Assembly: GCA_900548905.1 (NCBI GenBank)
Contig: URMK01000010.1
Coordinates: 65,634 to 129,633, forward strand
DNA: 64,000 nucleotides
Source: an uncultured Lachnospiraceae bacterium
GTDB taxonomy: Bacteria > Bacillota > Clostridia > Lachnospirales > Lachnospiraceae
Reading direction: 5' to 3'
In this document: positions 8,148 to 16,538 of the stretch, one piece after another
How the letters are laid out: each line of letters starts with the position of its first letter
How positions within the stretch are numbered: the stretch's first letter is position 1
Translations under genes and position numbers: made by a program
The notes under the pieces: generated by a model
Database searches by the model: none
The model's input: only the letters and a program-made list of their open reading frames with translations
What the model was told of the DNA's origin: nothing

Positions 8148-9503
8148 TCAGATATAAGCATACAGCCTTCCGTCCGTCCGGCTGTAAACCGGAATATCAG
8201 CGGATGTATCTTCTTCCTCTCCGGCCTCCGTACCGCCGTAACGGTGCATCAGTCCGCCGTTCATCTGCCTCTGCTGCCGGTACATATCCTGCTGGTATCC
8301 GGCGGAATCCATACCGCCGAAGCCGCTGTGATAGACCTCCTGCACCTGGGCGTTCAAAGGCTGCAGGGCTTCCTTAAGCTGAAGCAGTTCGCTGTTTATC
8401 AGGCGCTGTGTTTCTTCATTGCTCACCCCGATACGCATGGATATCTTCCCGCCTTCGGTCACCATGCGGACTACAATCTCTCCCAGGCCTTCCGGCTTGA
8501 GGCGGATGGTAAAATGGTTCATCCCCTTTGCCATTCCTTCTTCCAGTCCTGTCTTCACCTGCTGCATAACCGGCACAGCTTCTGCTTTTGTACCGGAATC
8601 CGCCGTTATTTCCGGCCGTTCCGCCGCTCTTACGGCTATCATGCGGTCCATGGGCAGCCAAGCCTTCTCGTCTACCTTTTTCTGCAAAGCATCCGTATCC
8701 GGTTCCCTGTTTCCGGGGCTGTCAGCCGTCTGCGTCTGTGTCTCTTCCTTCCCCCGGCCTGCCAGATCCTTTAATAAGCGGGACTGTTCTTTTAGTATGT
8801 CTCCATAGGAGGACGTTCCCTCCCCGGACGTTTCCTGTCCGCCACGGACTGCCCTGTCCGCAGACAAACCGCCGGCATTCTCCCCTTTCACGGCATCGCC
8901 GCTTTTGAGAAAGAAGCCTTCTTCCGGCGTTTCTTCCGCCCGTCCCCCGGTTTTCTGTCCTTCCGCTGTACGGAAGTCTCCTGCCGGCATAGCTGCTGCG
9001 GATAACAGATTTTCCTCCGTTCCAGGCAAAAGCCGGCTTACGTCATTCCCCTGCTGCAGGATACCGGAAACCATCTCTTCCCCGCCGCCGGTACCCCCGG
9101 ATAAGGCTCCGTCCGGCAGAAGAATCTCCCAGCCGTTCTGCATAAGCTGTTCCTCCGCCAGAATACCTGCCGCGGCTTGTGCCTGTTCCTTCGCGGGTTC
9201 GTCCGTCCGATCCGGGACTGTATCCCCGGGCCTGCCGGGATTTTCCGGCAGAGAAGCTTCGTTTTTTTCCGGTGCATCCTGAGCTGCCTTTTCCGCAGCG
9301 CTATCCGGGGAGTTTAGCGGATCCCGATCCGTTTTTACGGGCTGTGATACGGGTTCCCTGTCCATTTTCCGGGGCTTATTGGCAGCGGACTGTTCCAGAC
9401 GGGTATTCAGCATTTCCATAAAGGAATCGGGGCCACCCGGATCCTGCCGGCTGCCTTTTTGTGTTCCTTTCATTCCCGTGTTTTGTAATACCTGTACTTT
9501 CAT
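8148..9503 (-). CDS. fliK: Flagellar hook-length control protein FliK
   Basis: FliK measures hook length and switches export from hook to filament subunits. The protein is 451 aa from the ATG at 9503 (MKVQVLQNTG). That ATG has AAAGGTGGTG before it and is preferred to two in-frame GTG codons just upstream. The first ~300 residues are disordered, rich in Glu, Gly, Pro and Ala, as in other FliK molecular rulers. The conserved C-terminal domain is at about 325-410 (FTIRLKPEGLGEIVVRM, then SMRIGVSNEETQRLI and LQPLNAQV). The final ~45 residues are Gln/Tyr-rich. Confidence 0.87.
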   Translation of the reverse strand: MKVQVLQNTGMKGTQKGSRQDPGGPDSFMEMLNTRLEQSAANKPRKMDREPVSQPVKTDRDPLNSPDSAAEKAAQDAPEKNEASLPENPGRPGDTVPDRTDEPAKEQAQAAAGILAEEQLMQNGWEILLPDGALSGGTGGGEEMVSGILQQGNDVSRLLPGTEENLLSAAAMPAGDFRTAEGQKTGGRAEETPEEGFFLKSGDAVKGENAGGLSADRAVRGGQETSGEGTSSYGDILKEQSRLLKDLAGRGKEETQTQTADSPGNREPDTDALQKKVDEKAWLPMDRMIAVRAAERPEITADSGTKAEAVPVMQQVKTGLEEGMAKGMNHFTIRLKPEGLGEIVVRMVTEGGKISMRIGVSNEETQRLINSELLQLKEALQPLNAQVQEVYHSGFGGMDSAGYQQDMYRQQRQMNGGLMHRYGGTEAGEEEDTSADIPVYSRTDGRLYAYI

Positions 9504-9556
9504 AATTTTCACCACCTTTCTTTTCTTATTTCCATTCCCGCCACAGGAGGCAGGAA

Positions 9557-10012
9557 TTATCTATAGGAAACGCCATTCCGAACAAAGCTGCCGGAAACAT
9601 GCTCGGAGATCATCTCCTGCTGCTCCCTGGCTTCTTCCTGGCGGTATTCCTCCAACTGTTTGTCTTTCAGGTTCTCCAGCTTTTTCACTTCCTGGGAAGC
9701 GCTGACCACCACCTGACGCTGTTTTTCGATTTCTTCCTCTATGCGGAGACTTTCGTTCCGGAGTTCTTCCAGCTGCTTTTTTCCGCTGACAAGCAGAACA
9801 CCGGAGGATCGCAGTTCAAAAACGGTGGTTCCCTTTCGGATGGCGGTTTCCCGTTCCTTCTGCACTCGTTCCATTTCCGCAGACAGAAGCCGCCTTTTTT
9901 CCTCCAGCTGGGTTCTGTATGCCAGCAGCCGGCTCATAACCCCCCGTTCTTTTTCCAAATCCTGCTCCTGGAAATTCAACATCCGTTCCAGGGGAAAGAT
10001 AAATTTCTTCAT
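9557..10012 (-). CDS. fliJ: Flagellar export protein FliJ
   Basis: FliJ is the coiled-coil stalk of the export ATPase complex and works with FliI and FliH at the cytoplasmic side of the gate. The 151 aa are nearly all charged helix, beginning MKKFIFPLERMLNFQEQDLE, the usual FliJ start (F-x-L-x2-LL-x3). Heptad-rich stretches span residues 15-135. It lies 10 bases after fliI and ahead of fliK, the standard order. The call rests on the N-terminal pattern, coiled-coil nature and position, since FliJ proteins are poorly conserved. Confidence 0.87.
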   Translation of the reverse strand: MKKFIFPLERMLNFQEQDLEKERGVMSRLLAYRTQLEEKRRLLSAEMERVQKERETAIRKGTTVFELRSSGVLLVSGKKQLEELRNESLRIEEEIEKQRQVVVSASQEVKKLENLKDKQLEEYRQEEAREQQEMISEHVSGSFVRNGVSYR

Positions 10013-10022
10013 AAGCTTCCTC

Positions 10023-11333
10023 CTACTGCATCAGTTTGATCATCTGAAGCACCGTTTCCTCCAGGGTAAAACTTTCATCCGTTTTCTGCTGCAGAAAATC
10101 ATAGATATTGCGGATCCGTTCCAGCGCTTCATCCAGTTCCGGGTTGGTTCCTTTTTTATAGGCGCCGATGGATACCAGATCCAGGTTGCTTTCATAAACG
10201 GAAAGCATTTTACGCAGCCGGCCGGCAGCAGCCTTATGCTCCGGCAGGACGATTTCATTCATCAGACGGCTGATGCTGGAAAGGATGTCAATGGCCGGAT
10301 AACGGTTGCTGGTCGCCACCTTCCGGGACAGCATGATATGGCCGTCTATGATTCCCCGCACCGTATCGGATATCGGTTCGTTGGCATCGTCTCCTTCCAC
10401 CAGTACGGTATAAATGCCGGTGATAGAGCCTTGTTCGAAATTGCCGGAGCGTTCCAGCAGCCTGGGCAGCTCCGAATATATGGAGGGCGTATAGCCCCTT
10501 GCTACAGGCGGTTCTCCGATACTGAGCCCGATCTCCCTCTGTGCCATGGCAAAACGGGTCAGGGAATCCATCATGAGAAGTACGTCTTTCCCCTGATCCC
10601 GGAAATATTCCGCAATTGTGGTGGCTGTCATCGTGCATTTGGCACGCATCATGGCGGACTGGTTGGAGGTTGCCACCACCAGGACCGAACGCTTCAGCCC
10701 TTCTTCCCCCAAATCACGGTTAATGAATTCCACTACCTCACGGCTTCGTTCCCCCACCAGCGCAATTACATTTACATCCGCCTTTACGTTTTTGGCTATC
10801 ATTCCCATCAGCGTGCTTTTCCCCACCCCGCTTCCGGCGAAGATTCCCATTCTCTGGCCCTTTCCTATCGTAAGCAGGCCGTCTATCGCTTTTACTCCCA
10901 TCTGGATAGCCGTATCAATAGGCGGACGTTCCATGGGATTGGAGGATACACCGGTAATGGGGTAAAACGCCGGCTGCTCTACGGGAGGCCCGCCGTCAAT
11001 AGGCTGGCCCAGGGCATCCACCGTGCGCCCGATCAGGCTGTCCGCAACCGGAATCAGCAGCTTGCTGCCGGTATTGCGGACAGCGCTTCCATAACCGATT
11101 CCTTCAATATCCTCATAGGGCATCAACAGCACCTTATTTTCCCGGAAACCCACCACTTCAGCGGCCATCCGGCGGGCGCTGCCCGCCACCTCTATCGTAC
11201 AGACATCACCAATGCGGCATTCCGGGCCGGTGGCCTCCACGGTGGTTCCTACTATTTTATCGATCCGCCCCATATAGGTATACAGATCCGCCCTTTGCAG
11301 ATATTCACGGGCTTTGTCCGCCTCTGTCTTCAT
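10023..11333 (-). CDS. fliI: Flagellar export ATPase FliI
   Basis: FliI is the F1-beta-like ATPase that energises flagellar protein export. The 436 aa include a beta-barrel start (about 20-95), a Walker A at residues 166-173 (AGSGVGKS), a Walker B around residue 250 (VLLMMDSLTRFA) and the family stretch PSIYSELPRLLERSG. The start overlaps the fliH stop by 4 bases (ATGA), which indicates translational coupling. Nothing looks damaged. Confidence 0.96.
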   Translation of the reverse strand: MKTEADKAREYLQRADLYTYMGRIDKIVGTTVEATGPECRIGDVCTIEVAGSARRMAAEVVGFRENKVLLMPYEDIEGIGYGSAVRNTGSKLLIPVADSLIGRTVDALGQPIDGGPPVEQPAFYPITGVSSNPMERPPIDTAIQMGVKAIDGLLTIGKGQRMGIFAGSGVGKSTLMGMIAKNVKADVNVIALVGERSREVVEFINRDLGEEGLKRSVLVVATSNQSAMMRAKCTMTATTIAEYFRDQGKDVLLMMDSLTRFAMAQREIGLSIGEPPVARGYTPSIYSELPRLLERSGNFEQGSITGIYTVLVEGDDANEPISDTVRGIIDGHIMLSRKVATSNRYPAIDILSSISRLMNEIVLPEHKAAAGRLRKMLSVYESNLDLVSIGAYKKGTNPELDEALERIRNIYDFLQQKTDESFTLEETVLQMIKLMQ

Positions 11334-12079
11334 ATCCGGCCCTCCAGAGAGGCAAGCTGGTCTTTCAGCTGCTCCAGCTGTCCAAATACGGAGGCATCCA
11401 GATAGCCATCGCTTGTTTCAATACGGATCCGGTCCAGAGGGCCTTCCTCTTTCTTCAGGCGTATGGTGCTTCCATATTTTTCCTGCAGCGGTTCCAGTTC
11501 TTTATCCAGTTTTTCCGCAAGCGCCGCAGCCTTTGCGGAAATATGTACGTCAATCTTCTTTTTATCCCGTTCCGTCAGGATCGCCTGCTTAACCAGCTCC
11601 GCCATTTCCCCGCTGTCCTCTTCGATCCGTTTTTCCAGAATCTTGCCTGCAATATCCAGGGACAGCTCCACGATCCGGCTGCGGATATCCTCCGCCTGTG
11701 TCTCCATCTGTGCGTATATGTTCTTTATCTCCTGCCGGAGGCCGGTCAGCAGTTCCTCTACAGAGGATAAGGCTTCCTCCAGTCCCTGTGCATGCCCCTC
11801 TTCCCTGGCCCGGACGCGTATCCTCGCGGCCTCTTCCTCCGCGGTATTCACTATCTTATCCCGCTGGGCATAAGCTTCCGTGAGTATTTCCGCCATGGAT
11901 TCCTTTGCCTGGTTTCTGGCATGCTCCAGGATATGTCTTTTTTCTTCCGAAATCAGCGTGTAGCTTTCTTCCGGGTGCGGTGCCGTATCCTCCTGCTCCT
12001 GCAAGCCTGAGTATTCCTCATATACAGCCACCTCCAGATCCTGGTACACGGCCTGACCGGACTTTATAATTCTAGACAA
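11330..12079 (-). CDS. fliH: Flagellar assembly protein FliH
   Basis: FliH holds FliI in an inactive complex and links it to the C-ring. The 249 aa start MSRIIKSGQAV, a common FliH start in Firmicutes. A long charged coiled coil runs at about 50-130. The globular C-terminal domain (about 130-245) includes LSLDIAGKILEKRIEED and DGYLDASVFGQLEQLKDQL, which resembles the V/F-ATPase peripheral-stalk subunit E. It overlaps fliG by 8 bases upstream and fliI by 4 bases downstream. Confidence 0.88.
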   Translation of the reverse strand: MSRIIKSGQAVYQDLEVAVYEEYSGLQEQEDTAPHPEESYTLISEEKRHILEHARNQAKESMAEILTEAYAQRDKIVNTAEEEAARIRVRAREEGHAQGLEEALSSVEELLTGLRQEIKNIYAQMETQAEDIRSRIVELSLDIAGKILEKRIEEDSGEMAELVKQAILTERDKKKIDVHISAKAAALAEKLDKELEPLQEKYGSTIRLKKEEGPLDRIRIETSDGYLDASVFGQLEQLKDQLASLEGRI

Positions 12080-13085
12080 TTACTTCATCCTTTCCATCTT
12101 TGGAAATCACGATTTCCCCTTCCTCTTCAAGCCGCCGGATGGTGGAGACAATCCTCTGCTGCGCCTCTTCCACCGAACTCATGCGGATATTATGCAGGAA
12201 ATTCATATCCGTCTGTATGCTTTCCCTCATCCGGGTAGACATATTGGAAAAAATAGCGTTGGTTACGTCCCGGTTCGCCACCTTAAGGGCCACGGCCAGA
12301 TCCCTGGAATCCGTATCCCTGATAAAACGCTGGATAGACATGGGATCCAGATAGGCAATATCTTCAAATACAAACATGAGTTTTCTCACGCCTTCGGCCA
12401 AACGGGGGTTCTTGATATTTAATTCATCAAAAATATCTTTTTCCGTGCTGCGGTCCACATGGTTCATCACATCAGCCACATAATTTAATCCGCCCAGTTC
12501 CATGGCATCTTCCGTGGCGGAAACACCTATTTTCCCCCGGACCACTTCCTCTACCACCTTGACGACAGGGGGATAAGCCCTTTCCATACCGGCTATGCGT
12601 TCCACCACATCAATCCGGGTTTCCCCCGGCAGCTCCGCGATGATTTTGGAAGCCTGCTCCGCGTTGGCATAGGACAGGATAAACGCCAGCGTCTGGGGAT
12701 GCTCGTTCTGTATCACACTCATAAGGGACTTATAATCTATTTTCCGGATAAAAGCAAAGGACTTGGTATGAAGGGCTTTGCTGACCCGATCCATCATGCT
12801 TCTGGCCTGCTGCTGTCCGAAGGCCTTTTCCAATACCTCCTTGGCATATTCCCGGCCTCCGCTGGTAATCACCTTTTCCGTCACACAGCAATCGTAGAAA
12901 TCCTTTGAAATCTCTTCCAGCTCCCCATTGGAAAGCTTAGGCAGACGGGAAAGCTCCACAGACAGCTGTTCGATTTCCCCTTCGGAAAGGTGGCGCAGCA
13001 CCTCGGACGCATTCTCCACCCCAATGACGGATATCACTGCCGCCGCCCTTTCGGCAGCGCTCCTTCCTTCTGTTTCCATAATCAT
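12072..13085 (-). CDS. fliG: Flagellar motor switch protein FliG
   Basis: FliG is the rotor protein that meets the MotA stator and reverses rotation. The 337 aa hold the N-terminal FliF-binding domain, the middle domain with the EHPQ motif at residues 128-131, and the C-terminal torque helix with alternating charges (DLAVALKVANRDVTNAIFSN). The ATG at 13085 overlaps the fliF stop by 4 bases; a second in-frame ATG lies two codons later. All three domains look intact. Confidence 0.96.
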   Translation of the reverse strand: MIMETEGRSAAERAAAVISVIGVENASEVLRHLSEGEIEQLSVELSRLPKLSNGELEEISKDFYDCCVTEKVITSGGREYAKEVLEKAFGQQQARSMMDRVSKALHTKSFAFIRKIDYKSLMSVIQNEHPQTLAFILSYANAEQASKIIAELPGETRIDVVERIAGMERAYPPVVKVVEEVVRGKIGVSATEDAMELGGLNYVADVMNHVDRSTEKDIFDELNIKNPRLAEGVRKLMFVFEDIAYLDPMSIQRFIRDTDSRDLAVALKVANRDVTNAIFSNMSTRMRESIQTDMNFLHNIRMSSVEEAQQRIVSTIRRLEEEGEIVISKDGKDEVIV

Positions 13086-14692
13086 TCATTTCCTTCCTTC
13101 AGCCATGTCTTAATCATAGTAGCAATAATTTCCGGATTGGCCTTTGCAAAATTCCGGACCTGCTCCATAGGATTATCATTTGCTGCGGCGCCGGGCTCCG
13201 GTTCCCCGGTTCCGATACTGTTCACAACAGCCTCCTCACCGGCACGTTCCAGGACGGAAGCCGCAATCCTCTGGTTTTCCGCCTGGGCAAACATGGCGTC
13301 ATCTTCCCGGGTATGTTTTCTATATCTGTGTATAAACAAAAACAGCAGCAACAGAAGGAGAAGCCCTCCGGCTCCCGCAAGAAACACCAGATCTCTGTTC
13401 CATACGAATCCTTCCGGTTCGGTTTCTTTTTTCTCGGGCTGAATGGTTTCCGGCTGAACCTCCGTCTGCCGGAAGCTGGTAATGACAATATCCTCCGGAG
13501 CGATGTTAGCCGCTTTGGATACGGTATCTATCAGCTGCTGCTTCCGGTTTTCCGTGAGGTTATTGTCATTCACCGTAACCGAAACGGTTGCTTTCTGCAG
13601 CTTCACGTTATCCTTTTCTATCTGCTGTTTGATATATCCCACCAGATAGTCCACATTATTATAGTATTCCTCCGACTGCGTCCCGCTCTGGCCGCTGCCG
13701 GACGTCCCATAAGCAGGGATATCCGTATTGTTTTCCTCCCCGGCCACGCCGCCGGCTCCCTGGACGGAGCCCTGGGATTTACTTTCTTCCGACCGGCCGA
13801 TCACCCCATTGCCGTCCGTCTGGGGCACATACTGCATATTTTCCGTGATCATCCTGTCATAGTCGATCACCACGGTGGCGGAAACGCGGATCTGGCTGGG
13901 TTTATAGGCCAGGGTCAGGACATTCATGATCTTGTCTTCCAGGCGCTTCTCCACTTTGGATTCAAAATCAAGACGATCCAGCCCGTAATAGCTTCCGCTG
14001 TCAAGGCTCTGTCCCTGCAGTTCTTCCATGGTGGCTGCGTTGATGATCGTGACATTTTCCGGCAGCAGCCTCGGCACGCTGTTCGCCACCAGCTTTTTGA
14101 TGGCGGCAACCTTTTCCGGGGACAATTCATAAGAAGGGATAAACGTCAAAGAAACAGAACCTGTGCTGTCCGAGCTTTGTTCATCCCAGACATAGATGCT
14201 GTCGTCAGAAACATTCAGCGTCACGATAGCATTGGAAATACCGCTCATATCCTTCAGCGTCCGCTCCAGACGATCCTGGAGGTTCAGAAGCAGATACTGC
14301 TTCTTTTCAAATTCCGTTGTCGTAAAGCCTGTGTTGTCAGAAAAAATGTTAAAGGGCAGGGCCGTTTTGGGATACCCCAAAAGGGACATATCAAGCATGA
14401 TATCTCCCAGTTCTTCTTCGGACACGGTCACCTCTCCCGATTCATTGCGTTTCGCATCCACGCCGCGGCTTTTAAGCACCGTATATACTTCCGCATTTTC
14501 CTCTACGGATATTCCAGGGAATAATACCTCGTATCTTCCCTTATTCTTAACATTAAGAAAAACCGCTGCTCCCAGCGCAACGACGACAGCAACAGCGATA
14601 CCGGCTGCAAGAACAAGTTTCCTTCCACCCAAAAAGCGGTTAAGGTTCTTATTGCTCTCTACCTTAGCCTTCATCTTATCTTTTATACTCAT
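13082..14692 (-). CDS. fliF: Flagellar MS-ring protein FliF
   Basis: FliF forms the membrane MS ring on which the flagellum is built. The 536 aa have membrane segments at about residues 26-46 and 435-458 flanking a large extracytoplasmic region with the ring-building motifs (VLKSRGVDA, then LLNLQDRLERTLKDMSGI). A serine/glycine-rich stretch at about 300-345 matches the variable part of the family. The cytoplasmic C-terminus (AMFAQAENQRIA onwards, ending in an acidic tail) is the FliG-binding end. Overlap with fliG suggests coupled translation. Confidence 0.96.
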   Translation of the reverse strand: MSIKDKMKAKVESNKNLNRFLGGRKLVLAAGIAVAVVVALGAAVFLNVKNKGRYEVLFPGISVEENAEVYTVLKSRGVDAKRNESGEVTVSEEELGDIMLDMSLLGYPKTALPFNIFSDNTGFTTTEFEKKQYLLLNLQDRLERTLKDMSGISNAIVTLNVSDDSIYVWDEQSSDSTGSVSLTFIPSYELSPEKVAAIKKLVANSVPRLLPENVTIINAATMEELQGQSLDSGSYYGLDRLDFESKVEKRLEDKIMNVLTLAYKPSQIRVSATVVIDYDRMITENMQYVPQTDGNGVIGRSEESKSQGSVQGAGGVAGEENNTDIPAYGTSGSGQSGTQSEEYYNNVDYLVGYIKQQIEKDNVKLQKATVSVTVNDNNLTENRKQQLIDTVSKAANIAPEDIVITSFRQTEVQPETIQPEKKETEPEGFVWNRDLVFLAGAGGLLLLLLLFLFIHRYRKHTREDDAMFAQAENQRIAASVLERAGEEAVVNSIGTGEPEPGAAANDNPMEQVRNFAKANPEIIATMIKTWLKEGNE

Positions 14693-14712
14693 CTATCTCC
14701 ACCACAACAAGT

Positions 14713-15021
14713 TTATACCTGCATCCCCATTATCTGATTGTATGCGCTTACCGCTTTGCTGGTCAGCTGAGTGGTAAACTCCACAGCCGCCGCTGTCTGC
14801 TCCGCCTGAATCATAACGGAATGCAGATCGTCCGTCTCACCAAGGGACAGCTTTCTGTCCATTTCCGAAGTTTCCTGAAGCGCCTGATCCGCTTCCTCTA
14901 TCGCTTCCATCAGAAAACTGCCGAATGCTTTCCTGCCGGATGACGGAAGGTTTTCTTCGGTTTTCCTCAATTCCTCCAGGGAAAACGAAGGTTCCAGCTT
15001 TGTTATCGGAACAATAAACAT
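14713..15021 (-). CDS. fliE: Flagellar hook-basal body complex protein FliE
   Basis: FliE is the adaptor between the MS ring/export gate and the rod. The 102 aa match the family. The C-terminal half carries the signature LHSVMIQAEQTAAAVEFTTQ followed by LTSKAVSAYNQIMGMQ. The start has an AGAGGTG ribosome site 7 bases before the ATG. It is the first gene of this operon. In most Firmicutes flgB and flgC come just before fliE, but here the upstream DNA is a non-coding AT-rich spacer. Confidence 0.92.
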   Translation of the reverse strand: MFIVPITKLEPSFSLEELRKTEENLPSSGRKAFGSFLMEAIEEADQALQETSEMDRKLSLGETDDLHSVMIQAEQTAAAVEFTTQLTSKAVSAYNQIMGMQV

Positions 15022-15516
15022 TAATTACACCTCTTATCATATGTAGAATATTGTCTCATTATATCATATTTTCTCAATAGAAAAAGTGTTTTTTAATAAT
15101 TTCAACAAATTTTTCAAAATATTTTTTTCTTTTTTTATAGAATATAACAGTTTTTTCCATATTTTTATTTGAAATTTATAGTTTTTCAACGGTTTTTATT
15201 TATATTTTGATTTTATTATATCTATATATAGTACAACAGTTACATTATTTATCATCATAATTCCGTTCAAAAATAAGAGGTCCGTTACCCGGTTTTATCC
15301 GATATCCTAAAATGAGGAGGCATGATCCTCCCATCCGGCGCGCTTTCTCTAATATAATATGAACATGCTCCGTTCCGGATTTATAAGACGTACAAAAAAT
15401 ACGTAATAGCGTATATTGCAGCAATGAACCGGTCCGTCCGCCGCTCTTTCGCCTGTTTTGTATCCCCCCATCCGGGCTGTCTTTTTCCTGCGGTTACCGC
15501 CATTTTACCAGGCTAT
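15022..15516. other. AT-rich intergenic spacer
   Basis: There is no plausible gene between fliE and the ABC ATPase gene. Positions ~15065-15260 are almost pure A+T with long T runs and would be strongly bent. From 15265 on the composition returns to normal. A short hairpin GGAGG-CATGAT-CCTCC is at 15316-15331 and a TATAAT-like sequence at 15353-15358 lacks a matching -35. The flgBC genes expected next to fliE are not here, even as fragments I can recognise. Confidence 0.7.
15058..15063 (-). promoter_or_regulatory. Candidate -10 box of the flagellar operon promoter
   Basis: A perfect TATAAT lies on the minus strand 37 bases ahead of the fliE start. No good -35 sits 17 bases upstream, so the promoter may need an activator or be weak. 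It is the only strong -10 close to fliE. Inference from consensus only. Confidence 0.4.
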
Positions 15517-15581
15517 TTAAGAAACCGTTAAGAAACAGGCAATTCCTGTTTAAGGACTTTTCCCTCCGTATCTGCTATATT
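15517..15581 (+). promoter_or_regulatory. Promoter with phased direct repeats (candidate response-regulator target)
   Basis: Two identical TTAAGAAAC boxes lie at 15517-15525 and 15528-15536, 11 bases apart, and a partial copy TTAAGGAC begins at 15550, exactly 22 bases after the second. An extended -10 (TGCTATATT, -10 at 15576-15581) follows with a poor -35. One-helical-turn spacing upstream of a weak promoter is the pattern used by OmpR-family activators. The regulator at 22365-23060 is the obvious candidate, by inference. Confidence 0.55.
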
Positions 15582-15612
15582 TATAGAAAACACAGACACA
15601 GGGAGCAATCAT

Positions 15613-16536
15613 ATGAAAAAAATCAAAGACCCTGCTGCAAGCAACGGGGTATCAAATTTGCAACGCGTGAACGACGGGGTATTGGGTCTGCGCTCCGCTT
15701 CGGCCGGTGCCAAACAGGCGCCGCCGGCTGATTCGTTGCCCGCGGGAATCCTCCTCGAAACGAGGAAGCTGTGCAAAACCTTCACTAACGGAGGGCTGCA
15801 GCAGCATGTAATAAAAAATATGGATCTGCAGATCCGGGAGGGGGATTTTACCATAATAATGGGGCGGTCCGGTTCCGGCAAATCCACCCTGCTTTATGCG
15901 CTGTCCGGTATGGACAGGCCCACTATCGGGGATATCCTCTTCGGGGAAGAAAATCTCTCCCATATGAGCAACGACCGGCTGGCAATGATGAGACGTGAAA
16001 ACTGCGGCTTTGTATTCCAGTCCATGTATCTTCTTGATCATATGAACGTCCTGGATAACGTGCTTACAAGCGGCCTGCTGCCAAATGACAGGGAGCGGCG
16101 CGCACCGCGCACCGGATTCAGGACCCATAAAAAACAGACGGCCGAACGTGCCGCGGCGCTTCTGGGTTCGCTCGGCCTGTCAGAACAGGATTGGAAGAAA
16201 TTCCCGGATCAGCTTTCCGGCGGGGAAAAACAGCGTGCCGCCATAGCCAGGGCCCTGATTAACAGTCCGAAAATCCTGTTTGCGGATGAACCTACCGGCG
16301 CGCTTAACTCTTCAGCCAGCGAACAGGTCCTGGATGCCTTCACACAGCTGAACGAAAAAGGCCAAAGTATCATTACCGTAACACACGACTTGAAAACCGC
16401 GCTGCGCGGGAACCGGATTCTGTATATGAAAGACGGCAGTATCTGCGGCGAACTTGCTCTGGAGCCTTACCGGCGGGACGGCGATCCGGCACGGCAAAGC
16501 AGGCTGCAGCAGTTTCTCGGGGAAATGGGGTGGTGA
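15613..16536 (+). CDS. ABC transporter ATP-binding protein (LolD/BceA/MacB type)
   Basis: This is the ATPase of a FtsX-type ABC exporter or detoxification pump, paired with the permease that follows at once. Of 307 aa, residues ~46-290 form the ABC domain: Walker A GRSGSGKS at 84-91, a Q-loop (FVFQSMYLL), signature LSGGEKQR, Walker B ILFADEPTGAL and H-loop (TVTHD). The ATG has GGGAG 7 bases upstream. The first ~45 residues (about 10-45) are an extension rich in Ala, Gly, Ser and Pro that the family normally lacks. The DNA there is GC-rich and may be an in-frame insertion. The substrate is unknown; antimicrobial peptides or lipid intermediates are typical for relatives beside a two-component system. 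Confidence 0.88.
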   Translation: MKKIKDPAASNGVSNLQRVNDGVLGLRSASAGAKQAPPADSLPAGILLETRKLCKTFTNGGLQQHVIKNMDLQIREGDFTIIMGRSGSGKSTLLYALSGMDRPTIGDILFGEENLSHMSNDRLAMMRRENCGFVFQSMYLLDHMNVLDNVLTSGLLPNDRERRAPRTGFRTHKKQTAERAAALLGSLGLSEQDWKKFPDQLSGGEKQRAAIARALINSPKILFADEPTGALNSSASEQVLDAFTQLNEKGQSIITVTHDLKTALRGNRILYMKDGSICGELALEPYRRDGDPARQSRLQQFLGEMGW

Positions 16537-16538
16537 TC

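Noticed and set aside
9741..11405. A 554-aa open frame on the plus strand
   Set aside because: It lies opposite fliI and fliJ, has no ribosome site and no family pattern. It is a shadow caused by the codon bias of the real genes.
15065..15260. AT-rich tract as a replication origin or phage attachment site
   Set aside because: No DnaA boxes, iterons or integrase gene are nearby; it is better seen as a promoter spacer.
15609..15887. A 92-aa minus-strand frame opposite the start of the ABC ATPase
   Set aside because: Its reading is the complement of the ATPase start and probable inserted repeat; no start signal.
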